DNA from: Lysinibacillus xylanilyticus
GTDB taxonomy: Bacteria; Bacillota; Bacilli; Bacillales_A; Planococcaceae
Assembly: GCF_001708185.1 (NCBI RefSeq)
Contig: NZ_MDDN01000009.1
Span: 62,001-126,000 of the forward strand
Direction of reading: 5' to 3'
Length of the DNA stretch: 64,000 nt
Positions 8,914 to 17,161 of this stretch are shown here, piece after piece; positions within the stretch are counted from its first letter, which is position 1, and every line of letters starts with the position of its first letter. The notes under the pieces are model-generated. The model worked only from the letters and a program-made list of their open reading frames with translations, was not told the DNA's origin and did no database searches. A program made the position numbers and the translations under genes.

Positions 8914-9061
8914 GAGGCTGGGACAAAAAGAAAAAATGTTAGACTGATTGCATCGGTCTAACATTTTTTTGATTTAGGAAGGAACACTCTACTCATTGAA
9001 GCGAAAAAGTTATTATCTATTTTCTCTATTTTTCAAAATAATCGAGTTCTGTCCCGGCCTC
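8914..9061. repeat. Dispersed inverted-repeat element ending GAGGCTGGGACA
   Basis: Outer arms GAGGCTGGGACA (8914-8925) and TGTCCCGGCCTC (9050-9061) enclose about 125 bp that includes a terminator hairpin. A second copy with the same ends is at 32331-32460, and a right arm alone is near 59690. It looks like a small non-autonomous repeat found just after gene ends. Confidence 0.75.
8935..8971 (+). terminator. Terminator of the reductase gene
   Basis: AATGTTAGAC (8935-8944) pairs perfectly with GTCTAACATT (8956-8965), followed by a T-run. It lies inside the GAGGCTGGGACA repeat element. Confidence 0.8.
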
Positions 9062-9092
9062 TTTATTACTATTCGTCTATAATCTAGAAAAA

Positions 9093-9332
9093 CTACCTAA
9101 ATAAACTTAAAAAATATCCCATTTGCCTGATCATATTTACTCCGTTTGTTATGGTTCCGGCATGGCCCATAAGCGTATTGAGATGCTGTGGTAATCTTCC
9201 TACTCTAGAGGTTTGAGGTTGTTGATATGGATAATAAAAGGGCTGCACGAATCTACCTTGAGAAGGGCCATAGCCTTGTCGATATCTTGGTTGGATTGGT
9301 CCCCTTCTAGGATTTGGCGGAAAATACGGCAT
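9093..9332 (-). CDS. Small Pro/Tyr/Gln-rich protein, YppG/YqfQ-like
   Basis: A 79-residue protein with a Pro, Arg, Gly, Tyr and Gln-rich first half (residues 1-45) and a C-terminal segment (LNTLMGHAGTITNGVNMIRQMG) like the conserved tail of small Bacillus proteins such as YppG and YqfQ. A GGGGG-type ribosome-binding site precedes the ATG. These families are poorly understood; a spore-surface role has been suggested for relatives. It stands alone. The family match is by eye. Confidence 0.6.
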   Translation of the reverse strand: MPYFPPNPRRGPIQPRYRQGYGPSQGRFVQPFYYPYQQPQTSRVGRLPQHLNTLMGHAGTITNGVNMIRQMGYFLSLFR

Positions 9333-9577
9333 TCATTCACCCCCTAACAAATAACTTTTAAATAGTATATGTTGGTATTTTTTCGATACTTAGACTTTCA
9401 CAGATGTTTGTGAAAAGAACATCCTATATATGACATTAAAAAGCCCCGAAATCTAGTAATTTATTCTATCTCTCGGAGCCTAAAATAGCGCACTGGCAAG
9501 CGGATTTGATCTCTTACAGGAACCATACTATTTTTTATTTCATATTATAGAAAAAGACGATTAAAGAAGGGATTCCT

Positions 9578-10276
9578 ATTCAAAATTCTAAATATCTAGA
9601 GTTTCTGTCCAAATTTGGTGTTGGTGGTGCGCATCCTGGTGGTATTAATCTAACAAAGGAAATATTCAAGACTGAGAACATTAGTAAAACTTCTCACATT
9701 TTAGATGTAGGGTGTGGTACAGGTCAAACCGCTGCCTATTTGGCTGACAAATATAAATCAAAAGTAACTGGTATAGATAGCAATTCCATAATGGTTGCAA
9801 AAGCAAAAAGGAGAATGAAAAAAAAACGCCTACCAGTAGAAATATACCCATGTTCTATAGAACAAATGCCTTTTCCGGATCATACATTTGATGTCATTAT
9901 TTCCGAATCAGTTCTTTCTTTTGTCAATAAACCTAGTGCCTTAAAAGAAATCTTTCGTGTATTAAAGAATGGCGGTCGTTTTATCGCCATTGAATTTACT
10001 ATTACTCAACCACTTGAAGCGAAGGTTGAAAAGGAAATCCAACAGTTTTATGGATTTGATTCTTTCTCAATGAAAAAGGATTGGATCGCTTTGTTTCAAC
10101 AAGCTGGCTTTAAAAATATTCGTATTCAAAAAAACAAATCTATCTCATCGGTACCTGAATTTCATTACTCGGAGGATATTGAACCTGAACTTTATGAGGT
10201 AATGGATAAACATATGGATATGAACTTAAAGTATGAAGGGATTTTAGACTATAGAATTTATTCATGTACCAAATAG
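9578..10276 (+). CDS. Class I SAM-dependent methyltransferase, probable ATT start
   Basis: A protein of about 232 residues with SAM motif I (ILDVGCGTG, near residue 41), the post-I acidic residue in VTGIDSN, and motifs typical of the Methyltransf_11 family (FDVIISESVLSF). The reading frame is open from 9551, but no ATG, GTG or TTG occurs before 9740, which is already past motif I. ATT at 9578 sits 6 nt after AGAAGGG and gives a full-length N-terminus, so a rare ATT start is the best reading. If that fails to initiate, this gene is broken at its start. Substrate unknown. It stands alone with its own terminator. Confidence 0.7.
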   Translation: MQNSKYLEFLSKFGVGGAHPGGINLTKEIFKTENISKTSHILDVGCGTGQTAAYLADKYKSKVTGIDSNSIMVAKAKRRMKKKRLPVEIYPCSIEQMPFPDHTFDVIISESVLSFVNKPSALKEIFRVLKNGGRFIAIEFTITQPLEAKVEKEIQQFYGFDSFSMKKDWIALFQQAGFKNIRIQKNKSISSVPEFHYSEDIEPELYEVMDKHMDMNLKYEGILDYRIYSCTK

Positions 10277-10294
10277 TTAAACAAATAAATGTAC

Positions 10295-10324
10295 AAAACC
10301 AGCAGCCAATTGCTGGTTTTTTTC
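10295..10324 (+). terminator. Terminator after the methyltransferase gene
   Basis: AAAACCAGCA (10295-10304) pairs with TGCTGGTTTT (10311-10320) around a 6-nt loop, followed by T residues. Confidence 0.88.
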
Positions 10325-10444
10325 TTATCGAGCACACCATAAAATGACACCTGTCATAAAGAACCTTTGACTCGTGTGAATGTTTTTTTCCTTTGATTTT
10401 CCATATGATTGTAGTAAGAAAACAAAGAAAGAGTGATTTGAAAC

Positions 10445-11572
10445 ATGCAAAATAATCAAAGACTACCATTAATCGATATATTACGAGGTTTTGCTGTATT
10501 AGGGACGCTTGGTACAAATATTTGGATTTTTGCTTACCTTGGGGATCCATCATCTATTATGACCAGTAATTATTCAGGCTGGTGGTCATTTAATGACTTT
10601 TTACGAATGTTCGTTTTATTTTTAGTAAACGGCAAGCTACTTGGTTTGTTAACAATTATGTTTGGGGTTGGTCTGGAATTAAAATATCAGCAATCCATGC
10701 GACAAGGAAATGCTTGGCCAGGTATGTATATTTGGACACTGTTATTTTTATTTACGGAAGGGCTTATCCACTTTACCTTAGTCATGGAATACGATATTTT
10801 AATGAGCTATGCTGTGACAGGGGTCATCGTTGCCTTTATCGTCAAAATTGGTGATAAAGCGATTAATCGTTGTTTATATGTGTTCGGCGGCTTTCATGCC
10901 ATGATGATTCTTTTACTTTTATACAGTACATTGCAAGGTGCCAATGCACTTTATGAAAGCGATTCAGTTGTTTCGCTTTATCAACACGGTACTTGGTTTG
11001 AACAAATACAATATCGCTTAGCAAATTTTCTCTACTATAGAACGGAAGCAATCTTTATTATTCCAATGAACATCTTTTTATTTTTACTTGGTGTGAAATT
11101 TATGCGTAACGGTGTCTTTTCTCAAAGTGAACAGGGTCGCAAGGTACGAAAAAAGCTTTTATTAATTGGGATTTATATGGGGATACCATTGAATCTTCTT
11201 ATTTTTATTCCAGGAGGAACTTTTGATTTTCCAGTTCGCTATTTATTTGCACCAATCCTATCAATTGGTTATATTGGTATTTTAGGTAAACTGATAGAAT
11301 ACAAGAAGGTAGATTGGTTATGGAAGAAGCTTGGAGACGTCGGTAAAATGTCCTTAAGCTGCTATGTCCTTCAAAATATAATGGCATCGATCATTTTCTA
11401 CGGCTGGGGTTTAGGTTTAGGAGGAAAGCTAAATAGCATTGAGATTATTGCCATTTGGATGACGATTTCCCTGCTACAAATTTTTATCGCCAAACTGTGC
11501 ATAAAACACTTTCATTTTGGACCATTAGAATGGATTCGTAAAAATACTATTCAAGCTATTACACGTAAATAA
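10445..11572 (+). CDS. DUF418 family membrane protein
   Basis: A 375-residue polytopic membrane protein of the DUF418/YeiB type. It begins with the typical LIDILRGFAVLGTLGTNI motif and ends with the conserved C-terminal domain (GKMSLSCYVLQNIMASIIFYGWG, then a segment containing GPLEWIRK). About ten hydrophobic segments are visible. The family is proposed to be transport- or acyl-related, but no firm function is known. It lies about 20 bp upstream of the two-component sensor gene and is probably co-transcribed with it, which hints at a membrane-related task. Confidence 0.85.
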   Translation: MQNNQRLPLIDILRGFAVLGTLGTNIWIFAYLGDPSSIMTSNYSGWWSFNDFLRMFVLFLVNGKLLGLLTIMFGVGLELKYQQSMRQGNAWPGMYIWTLLFLFTEGLIHFTLVMEYDILMSYAVTGVIVAFIVKIGDKAINRCLYVFGGFHAMMILLLLYSTLQGANALYESDSVVSLYQHGTWFEQIQYRLANFLYYRTEAIFIIPMNIFLFLLGVKFMRNGVFSQSEQGRKVRKKLLLIGIYMGIPLNLLIFIPGGTFDFPVRYLFAPILSIGYIGILGKLIEYKKVDWLWKKLGDVGKMSLSCYVLQNIMASIIFYGWGLGLGGKLNSIEIIAIWMTISLLQIFIAKLCIKHFHFGPLEWIRKNTIQAITRK

Positions 11573-11593
11573 TCAAAAGGGCTGGTGTAGCAT

Positions 11594-12700
11594 ATAAAAA
11601 TTTACCCAAGAGATCAAGCAAAGCATTATCTAATTATCGATGTAGTATCGCTCATTTTTTTATTCACCATGGTATTAGGGTCAAATTCTCAATTACCATT
11701 ATTAGCTAAAACAATAATCCTACTGTTATTTTTAGTAGCGTTCTATATTGCTTTATGGTTTAAAGATTGGCGTTTACTTGTAGCTTCTTTAATAGGCTTT
11801 ACTCTTATTATCATACTAGGTATTTATGAAGGATCTTCTATGTTGATTTTTGGATTTACATTTGCTGATTTACTTGGAAGAGCTAAAACGAAGTGGCATA
11901 TTGCAGTAGGCATGATGGCAATTGCCCTTATGTTTTTAATCGTTATTTTGTTTGAATCCGAAACATCTTTCCAATTAGAGACCGAAGCTTTAATACCTAT
12001 AATGATCATTCAGCTACTATTTCCAATGTTAATCTATTATGTGGAAAAATCCAAAAAATTACAATCGGAATTAACAGAGGTCAATACGCAGTTAGTTCAG
12101 CAAGAAGAAAGACAACGTATTGCCAGAGACCTCCACGATACGCTTGGTCATACATTGACAATGATTAAAATAAAAACAGAACTAACATCAAAATTAGTCG
12201 ATAAAGATACGATGCGTGTAAAAGATGAATTAAGTGATATTTTAGCAACAACGCGGACGGCATTAAAGCAAGTAAGAGAATTAGTCTCTGATATGAATTT
12301 TATTTCTCTAGAAAGTGAGCTCACACATTGTAAACAGCATTTACAAACAGCGAATATTTCCATAAAAATGAAAAACAACTGCCCAAAACTACTACTAGCC
12401 AGTGTGGAAGAAACGATGCTGTCTTTATGTCTTCGAGAAGCAACTACAAATATTATTAAACATAGTCAAGCGAAAAAATGTCGAATTGAAATGAATGATA
12501 TTGATGGCATTTTGACGTTAAACATCGTGGATGATGGTGTGGGCTTACATAACCAAGGGCTCGGAAATGGACTAACATCAATGAAAGAAAGAATGACTGC
12601 CCTACACGGAAGTGCTTCCATTGAAAATGTATCGACGAATGGAACAATTGTGACGTTAACACTCCCTATCCAACACTACAGAAAGGAGCCAACTACATGA
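11594..12700 (+). CDS. DesK-like sensor histidine kinase, probable ATA start
   Basis: A HisKA_3-type kinase of about 368 residues with four to five membrane helices (about 20-145), then a coiled linker and the phospho-acceptor motif ERQRIARDLHDTLGH with His at about 181. The ATP-binding domain has an N box (LREATTNIIKHSQA) and G boxes (DDGVG, GNGLTSMKERM). It is close in layout to the membrane-thickness sensor DesK. The frame extends upstream of the first ATG (11669) to a stop at 11588; ATA at 11594, 6 nt after GGTG, restores a normal N-terminus (IKIYPRDQAKHY). The start is uncertain. It overlaps the regulator gene by 4 bp. Confidence 0.82.
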   Translation: MKIYPRDQAKHYLIIDVVSLIFLFTMVLGSNSQLPLLAKTIILLLFLVAFYIALWFKDWRLLVASLIGFTLIIILGIYEGSSMLIFGFTFADLLGRAKTKWHIAVGMMAIALMFLIVILFESETSFQLETEALIPIMIIQLLFPMLIYYVEKSKKLQSELTEVNTQLVQQEERQRIARDLHDTLGHTLTMIKIKTELTSKLVDKDTMRVKDELSDILATTRTALKQVRELVSDMNFISLESELTHCKQHLQTANISIKMKNNCPKLLLASVEETMLSLCLREATTNIIKHSQAKKCRIEMNDIDGILTLNIVDDGVGLHNQGLGNGLTSMKERMTALHGSASIENVSTNGTIVTLTLPIQHYRKEPTT

Positions 12701-13302
12701 TACGAGTATTACTAGCAGAGGATCAACAAATGTTACGCGGCGCCTTAACTTCCTTGTTATCGTTTGAGCCAGATATCAAAGTGATTGCAGAAGTTTCAGA
12801 CGGTCAAACAGCGTGGGAATCTATTCAACAAGAGCTACCCGATGTTTGTGTATTGGACATCGAAATGCCGAACCTTACTGGACTTGAGCTTGCAGAAAAA
12901 ATAAGGCAAGCAAATTTACCATGCAAGGTGATGATTGTCACAACCTTTGCACGTCCTGGCTACTTACAGAAAGCAATGGACTGTGAGGTACACGGTTATT
13001 TACTAAAGGATGAGCCGATCGATTATTTAATTGAAACCATCCGAAAAGTAATGAATGGTGAAAAGGTTGTCAGCAGAGATTTAGCTGCTACCTTATTTAT
13101 GAAGGAACAAAATCCATTAAATGACCGTGAAATTGCTGTTCTTCAGCTTGTAAAAGAAGGGCTCACAACGAATGAGATTAGTAAAAAATTATTTTTAACA
13201 AAAGGTACCATTCGAAACTATTTATCAACCTCCATTCAAAAGCTACATGTCGAATCTAGACAACAAGCAGCCCAAGTTGCCAGTGAAAAAGGCTGGCTTT
13301 AA
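12697..13302 (+). CDS. DesR/NarL-family response regulator
   Basis: A 201-residue response regulator. The receiver domain (1-120) has the acidic pair E8-D9, phospho-acceptor Asp54 (CVLDIEMPN) and Lys of LLKDE; the C-terminal LuxR-type helix-turn-helix spans about 135-195 (LNDREIAVLQLVKEGLTTNEISKKL). It overlaps the kinase gene by 4 bp and forms the pair with it. The kinase resembles DesK, so control of membrane fluidity genes is possible, but no fatty-acid desaturase gene is in this window; the nearest partner is the DUF418 gene. Confidence 0.9.
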   Translation: MIRVLLAEDQQMLRGALTSLLSFEPDIKVIAEVSDGQTAWESIQQELPDVCVLDIEMPNLTGLELAEKIRQANLPCKVMIVTTFARPGYLQKAMDCEVHGYLLKDEPIDYLIETIRKVMNGEKVVSRDLAATLFMKEQNPLNDREIAVLQLVKEGLTTNEISKKLFLTKGTIRNYLSTSIQKLHVESRQQAAQVASEKGWL

Positions 13303-13310
13303 AAAAAGAA

Positions 13311-13360
13311 AAGCGATACTGCATTCCTCATCTAGAAAGGATACAGTATCGCTTAGTATT
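13311..13360. terminator. Terminator between response regulator and PepSY gene
   Basis: AAGCGATACTG (13311-13321) pairs with CAGTATCGCTT (13344-13354), with A-rich DNA on one side and T-rich on the other, so it can serve both converging genes. Confidence 0.75.
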
Positions 13361-14719
13361 TTAATTGACTTCTTTTTTATTCTTAGATACCAAATTTATT
13401 ATTATTTCTATCAGTACAACAGCAATTAAAGAAAGTCCGAATAGTGGCATCAGTATACCTAAAATTATCATGAAAATGATAAAAGGAATGGATACCTTTT
13501 GAGAGATTTTAGGTGGTGCAGAAAGATGATCTTTCTTCTTTCGTAGTACCCATGTTCTAATTCCCCAAGCAATAACAACTAAAAATGCTAGACATACTAA
13601 TAAATTTATTAATTTATTTGGCCAGCCAAACAAGTGACCTTCATGTAAAGGAATTCCCCACGTGAACCATTTGGCAAGAATACCATAGTCCTCATATCCA
13701 ACCTTGTCAATAAACTTCCCGCTATACTGATCAAAATACATCGTTGTTTCATCATCCGGACTAACATCAAGTCCTGTTATACCTGTGTTACTTGATTTTG
13801 CAACTGTATAGACACCGACTTCACTAGTAGGATAGATAATCGCGTAAGGTTTTGATATATTCATTGCATCAATTTCATGTTGTAGCTTTTCTACGCTTAG
13901 TTGGTACGGGTTAACACCACAGCCCGTATTGGCTTCCATACCATGATGTGCTGCATGTCCTGAATCTGACGTTGGAGGGATTTCTTGTCGAGTAGCCCAA
14001 GGAATCTCACTTATATCCGATGTAGGAGGCTGCTGCTGTAATAACGGCGTGCCGAAAGAAGGATAATCTTGTGAAGCTTGGTAAATATAGTTCCCCATCA
14101 CTGCAGACCATGGTAAGCCTGTGAAAATAATAACAAGCATAGGGATCGTAATAATTGTCCCAATAAGCGCATGAAATTTTCTACTTTTTTGACGTTTGTT
14201 TGTCTGCTTTGTTTTCTTTAGTAGTTTTGCTTTAAATGTCATATATACACCTGAAAGCAGTAAAAAAACAGCCCAGCACGAAGCTAATTCTACTAAATAA
14301 TTAACAAAAGTTCCCCCAATAAATAAAGAACTATGCAGATTTCTCATAATATTTGCAAAGGTGTAACCAGCATCTTGACCACCAATAATTTGGTTATGAT
14401 CATCTAAGAACACATATCTTTCGTCACCATCTGCATTTTTCATCGTTAAACGTGTATTGTATGGCTCTTCTAACTCTATAATTTTAGTTGTTTTAAAGCC
14501 AGCATATGATTCTTCTGCAAGTTTAACAGCCTCGTCAATGGATAGTACTTCGGTTTTTCCACTTTCACCAAAAAAGTAGTTATCATATAAATGATCTTCA
14601 ACATCGGTATAAAATAAATAACCTATACCACTGAGTGTTAGCGAAATAAGTAGTGGAGTAATAAATAAAGCGGCATAAAAGTGCATTCGCCAAAAACTCT
14701 GATAAAGCGGGTTTTTCAT
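13361..14719 (-). CDS. PepSY-associated transmembrane protein (PiuB-like)
   Basis: A 452-residue membrane protein of the PepSY-TM/DUF2078 family. A first helix (about 12-34) is followed by an extracytoplasmic PepSY domain (about 55-125), further helices near 140, 190 and 385, a second PepSY-like segment with the WG-PLHEGHLFGWPNK loop, and a C-terminal pair of hydrophobic helices. Paired conserved His (MHFYAAL, RNLHSSLF, PLHEGHLFG) fit haem- or metal-linked redox membrane proteins. Relatives are often iron-regulated, but I see no Fur box here. GGAG, 8 nt before the ATG, supports the start. Confidence 0.8.
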   Translation of the reverse strand: MKNPLYQSFWRMHFYAALFITPLLISLTLSGIGYLFYTDVEDHLYDNYFFGESGKTEVLSIDEAVKLAEESYAGFKTTKIIELEEPYNTRLTMKNADGDERYVFLDDHNQIIGGQDAGYTFANIMRNLHSSLFIGGTFVNYLVELASCWAVFLLLSGVYMTFKAKLLKKTKQTNKRQKSRKFHALIGTIITIPMLVIIFTGLPWSAVMGNYIYQASQDYPSFGTPLLQQQPPTSDISEIPWATRQEIPPTSDSGHAAHHGMEANTGCGVNPYQLSVEKLQHEIDAMNISKPYAIIYPTSEVGVYTVAKSSNTGITGLDVSPDDETTMYFDQYSGKFIDKVGYEDYGILAKWFTWGIPLHEGHLFGWPNKLINLLVCLAFLVVIAWGIRTWVLRKKKDHLSAPPKISQKVSIPFIIFMIILGILMPLFGLSLIAVVLIEIIINLVSKNKKEVN

Positions 14720-14748
14720 GTCTAGTTCTCCAATCTATAAAATACAAT

Positions 14749-14895
14749 TTCGCCTTGGCGTAATTGTAGCTGACGCTTTGCTTTCGCTACAGAAAACATT
14801 TGTAGCTGACGCTTTGCTTTCGCTACAGAAAACATTTGTAGCTGTCGCTTCGCTTTCGCACTGATAAACATTTGTTGCTGTCGCTACAGATAAAC
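14749..14895. repeat. 36-bp tandem repeat, about four units
   Basis: After the lead sequence TTTCGCCTTGGCGTAAT, a unit beginning TGTAGCTGACGCTTTGCTT repeats at 14765, 14801, 14837 and 14873 with exactly 36-bp spacing. The last unit is shortened. The same lead and unit recur at 42878-43045. It is direct-repeat DNA without spacers and without a credible gene. Confidence 0.85.
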
Positions 14896-14903
14896 AATGA
14901 GTC

Positions 14904-14957
14904 CGGATTTTGAAAGGAATGAATTGTGCCCGCATAATTCATTCCTTTCAAAATCCG
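14904..14957. repeat. Perfect 22-bp inverted repeat
   Basis: Arms 14904-14925 (CGGATTTTGAAAGGAATG...) and 14936-14957 are perfect reverse complements around a 10-nt loop. No T-run follows. It adjoins the 36-bp repeat and appears to be part of the same composite repeat rather than a gene terminator. Confidence 0.8.
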
Positions 14958-15477
14958 TGACATCCGCCGGAGGCATTAGCTTCATTCAAAATGTCTTTAC
15001 TGAATGAAGATAAGTGCAGAATTATTATATAAAGAAAAAGTGAAATAAGAATGAAGTCCTAGTAAAAATTTTATGTCTTCGATAGGTTTAATGTATGATT
15101 AATTTTCGTTCCGACTTGGTATTTTCCATGGGGCGTCTGATGAGCCGCTTCGCTCCAGAGTGTCAAAAATCAAATTATACTACTGTTGGGACATTAAAAG
15201 AATGGCAAAATAAAAAACCTCAATATTAAGAGGTCGTTAGTAGTATTAAAGCTCCTACTCTACTGATTTTATTTATAGTATCAGAAAAATTTAATTACCA
15301 TAAATTATCAGGCGTGTTGATTAGGGGAAAAATAGGGTTTATTAATGAGCGATAATAGGATTTTTTTTTGGCTATTGAATATATGCCCATTTTAACTGAT
15401 TGTAGCTTAGGGCTACTCGACCGTGGAAAGCGAGACAGACGAGACCTGCACGGAGATTCGTGAAGACAAATAAATAA
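14958..15477. other. Gene-free stretch with repeat fragments
   Basis: No credible coding region. It holds a fragment (about 15105-15165) matching the GGCGTCYGATGAGCC part of the larger repeats at 18.2 and 22.7 kb, one copy of the GGCGTGTTGATT repeat (15302-15370) and a GC-richer patch near 15410-15465. Confidence 0.6.
15302..15370 (+). repeat. Repeat with core CAGGCGTGTTGATT, left copy
   Basis: CAGGCGTGTTGATT (15309-15322) followed by an A-rich stretch, GAGCGATAA and a T-run. A second direct copy at 15872-15940 flanks a small gene. Confidence 0.65.
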
Positions 15478-15506
15478 TCAGTGGGGATGAAGAAAACCCC
15501 CACTGA
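15478..15506 (-). terminator. Hairpin after the 60-residue gene
   Basis: TCAGTGGGG (15478-15486) pairs with CCCCACTGA (15498-15506). The tract that follows on the minus strand is AT-rich but not a clean T-run. Confidence 0.5.
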
Positions 15507-15520
15507 ATTAAACTGTTACT

Positions 15521-15703
15521 TTATCCAATTAGTTCTTTCATCACATTCGAATAAGCAGTAAATATGTCATTTTTATGAACAGCATCCTGCCCTACATACT
15601 GTTCAACTAGCTCCCTTAATGTTTGAGAAGCGTTTGTATATTGCTTTTGCATGATTTCAAATTTCAACAGACTTTCATAATACTCAATTACTTGTGGATT
15701 CAT
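15521..15703 (-). CDS. Small hypothetical protein (60 residues)
   Basis: A short, likely helical protein (starts MNPQVIEYYESLLKFEIMQ). ATG 15703 has a strong GGAGGAG 8 nt upstream, which supports translation. No family recognised. It lies between two direct copies of the CAGGCGTGTTGATT repeat. Confidence 0.6.
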   Translation of the reverse strand: MNPQVIEYYESLLKFEIMQKQYTNASQTLRELVEQYVGQDAVHKNDIFTAYSNVMKELIG

Positions 15704-15871
15704 GTGAAACACTCCTCCTCTTTAAAAAGATGTCTACTATGACAAAAACATGGCATACTATGTTGATCATCATTACGAATCAATGTAGTCATGATTTTAT
15801 GATCTGTACCTCTATCTTATTATCCCGTTTTAATTATTATTCCATACTGTATGGAAGTCAATTTTTAAAGT

Positions 15872-15940
15872 CATTTTACAGGCGTGTTGATTTAGAAAAA
15901 ATGGTATATCATTGAGCGATAAAGGATTTTTTTGTTTGTT
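15872..15940 (+). repeat. Repeat with core CAGGCGTGTTGATT, right copy
   Basis: CAGGCGTGTTGATT (15879-15892), then A-rich DNA, TTGAGCGATAA and a T-run, matching the copy at 15302. The rest of 15941-16100 is AT-rich and shows no gene. Confidence 0.65.
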
Positions 15941-16103
15941 GTAACTTTTTCACTATTTTTTACAAACAAAAAAGAGCGTACCAAAATTCGCTTACCTTCT
16001 TCTTTTGAAATATTTAATTGGTTTGAGAAATAATAAAACCCTCCCATCACAGTATAAAATGAGAGAGTTAGGTATATTAAAGTTTTTCTTAGTTAGTTAA
16101 ATG

Positions 16104-16376
16104 CTATGTACGTTTTAAACTTTCCTCATAATCTTTTTGCATATTTAAGATAGGGTAAAATTCATTAAATTTCAAGACAACTCTATCGGAATCACTTTAT
16201 TCTAGCGTCCTAATAAATTCCGCTTCTCCATCTAAAATGAAAGATGTATATCGGTCACATTGAACATATGACTCACAATCTAAATTAGCTTCTTGCCAAT
16301 ATCTAATTTCTACTCGATTTTGAGGTCTCGGTTTTGTAGTTATTTTTAATGCGAGGAATTCATGAGGCGTTGAGTC
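16104..16376 (-). pseudogene. Broken hypothetical gene, immunity-protein-like remnant
   Basis: One minus-strand frame reads about 59 residues (with TPHEFLALKITTKPRPQNR near its start and CDRYTSFILDGEAEFIRTLE at its end) to an in-frame TAA (16197-16199), then continues in the same frame for about 29 more residues (SDSDRVVLKFNEFYPILNMQ) to TAG at 16104. There is no start codon; the 5' side runs into a terminator hairpin. Composition and frame continuity on both sides of the stop point to a decayed coding sequence. The family is not identified; small immunity-type proteins have this look. Confidence 0.55.
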
Positions 16377-16387
16377 AAAACAAAAAC

Positions 16388-16419
16388 AAGGACAGGGCGA
16401 ACTTTATCACCATGTCCTT
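16388..16419 (-). terminator. Terminator after the 67-residue gene
   Basis: AAGGACA (16388-16394) pairs with TGTCCTT (16413-16419); the minus strand continues into a T-rich tract. Confidence 0.6.
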
Positions 16420-16466
16420 CTTAAGGATGGTTAAGTTTGTATATTTCTCTTACTTTCATAAATCAA

Positions 16467-16670
16467 TCAATCCTCCATCCAAAAGTCATAATCAGGATGA
16501 GAAGGATTAATTTGCATGACTCCATTCTTGACTATTACAGTTTCTTTACTTGCTACAAGTTCCTTAATTCGTTTACTATCAAGATCATACCTTTTAGGAA
16601 TCTTTTCTTTTGTATCGAATTTTTCTTCTTTTAGAACTTCTAACATATCTTTATCATCCCTTTCTTTCAC
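16467..16670 (-). CDS. Small hypothetical protein (67 residues)
   Basis: A charged small protein (many Lys, Glu, Asp) ending NPSHPDYDFWMED. GTG 16670 is preceded by an excellent GGAGGTG with 7-nt spacing, and a terminator follows, so it is very likely expressed. No family recognised. Confidence 0.65.
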   Translation of the reverse strand: MKERDDKDMLEVLKEEKFDTKEKIPKRYDLDSKRIKELVASKETVIVKNGVMQINPSHPDYDFWMED

Positions 16671-17122
16671 ATTCTATCACCTCCAATAAAGTAGAATGGA
16701 TACTACTACTATTATATTAGAGATTGATAGGGTTTATTTAGGAGAATTATAGCATATATTGGCGTAGTATCAAGAAAGGTTAACTTTTCTATCGACAAAA
16801 GAAGTAAGAACCACACCTAAAGTGATACAGTACTTTAATTATATATTCTATTAGTTGATTTTACTTAAAAGGTTTTCCGTTAACTCTTCTCTTGTGTCTA
16901 AATTTTTTATAATAAAATCTAATAGTACGTGTGTTGATTAGCCATTTTTATCCACTTAAATTAATTAGAATCCTCTGATTACTACTACGTTGTTGCTGAA
17001 GGTAATCATAAAAATTAACCCCTTGTTATATCAACGTTTTTTTGACATAACAGAAACCGTTCAATGGATCCGTCTGTTGCTAACATCCCCTTGTCAACAT
17101 AGGAATTTTTTGTTATTTTAAA
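16671..17122. other. Gene-free AT-rich stretch
   Basis: No coding region or clear structure seen, apart from a weak GTGTTGATTAGCC fragment near 16929 resembling the GGCGTGTTGATT repeats. Confidence 0.5.
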
Positions 17123-17140
17123 GTTAGTTATCCAACTAAC
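17123..17140. promoter_or_regulatory. Candidate TetR operator
   Basis: GTTAGTT-ATCC-AACTAAC is a perfect 7-bp dyad with a 4-bp spacer, 22 bp upstream of the TetR start. It is a likely autoregulatory site. Confidence 0.7.
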
Positions 17141-17161
17141 TAATACTAAGGAGGAAAATAA

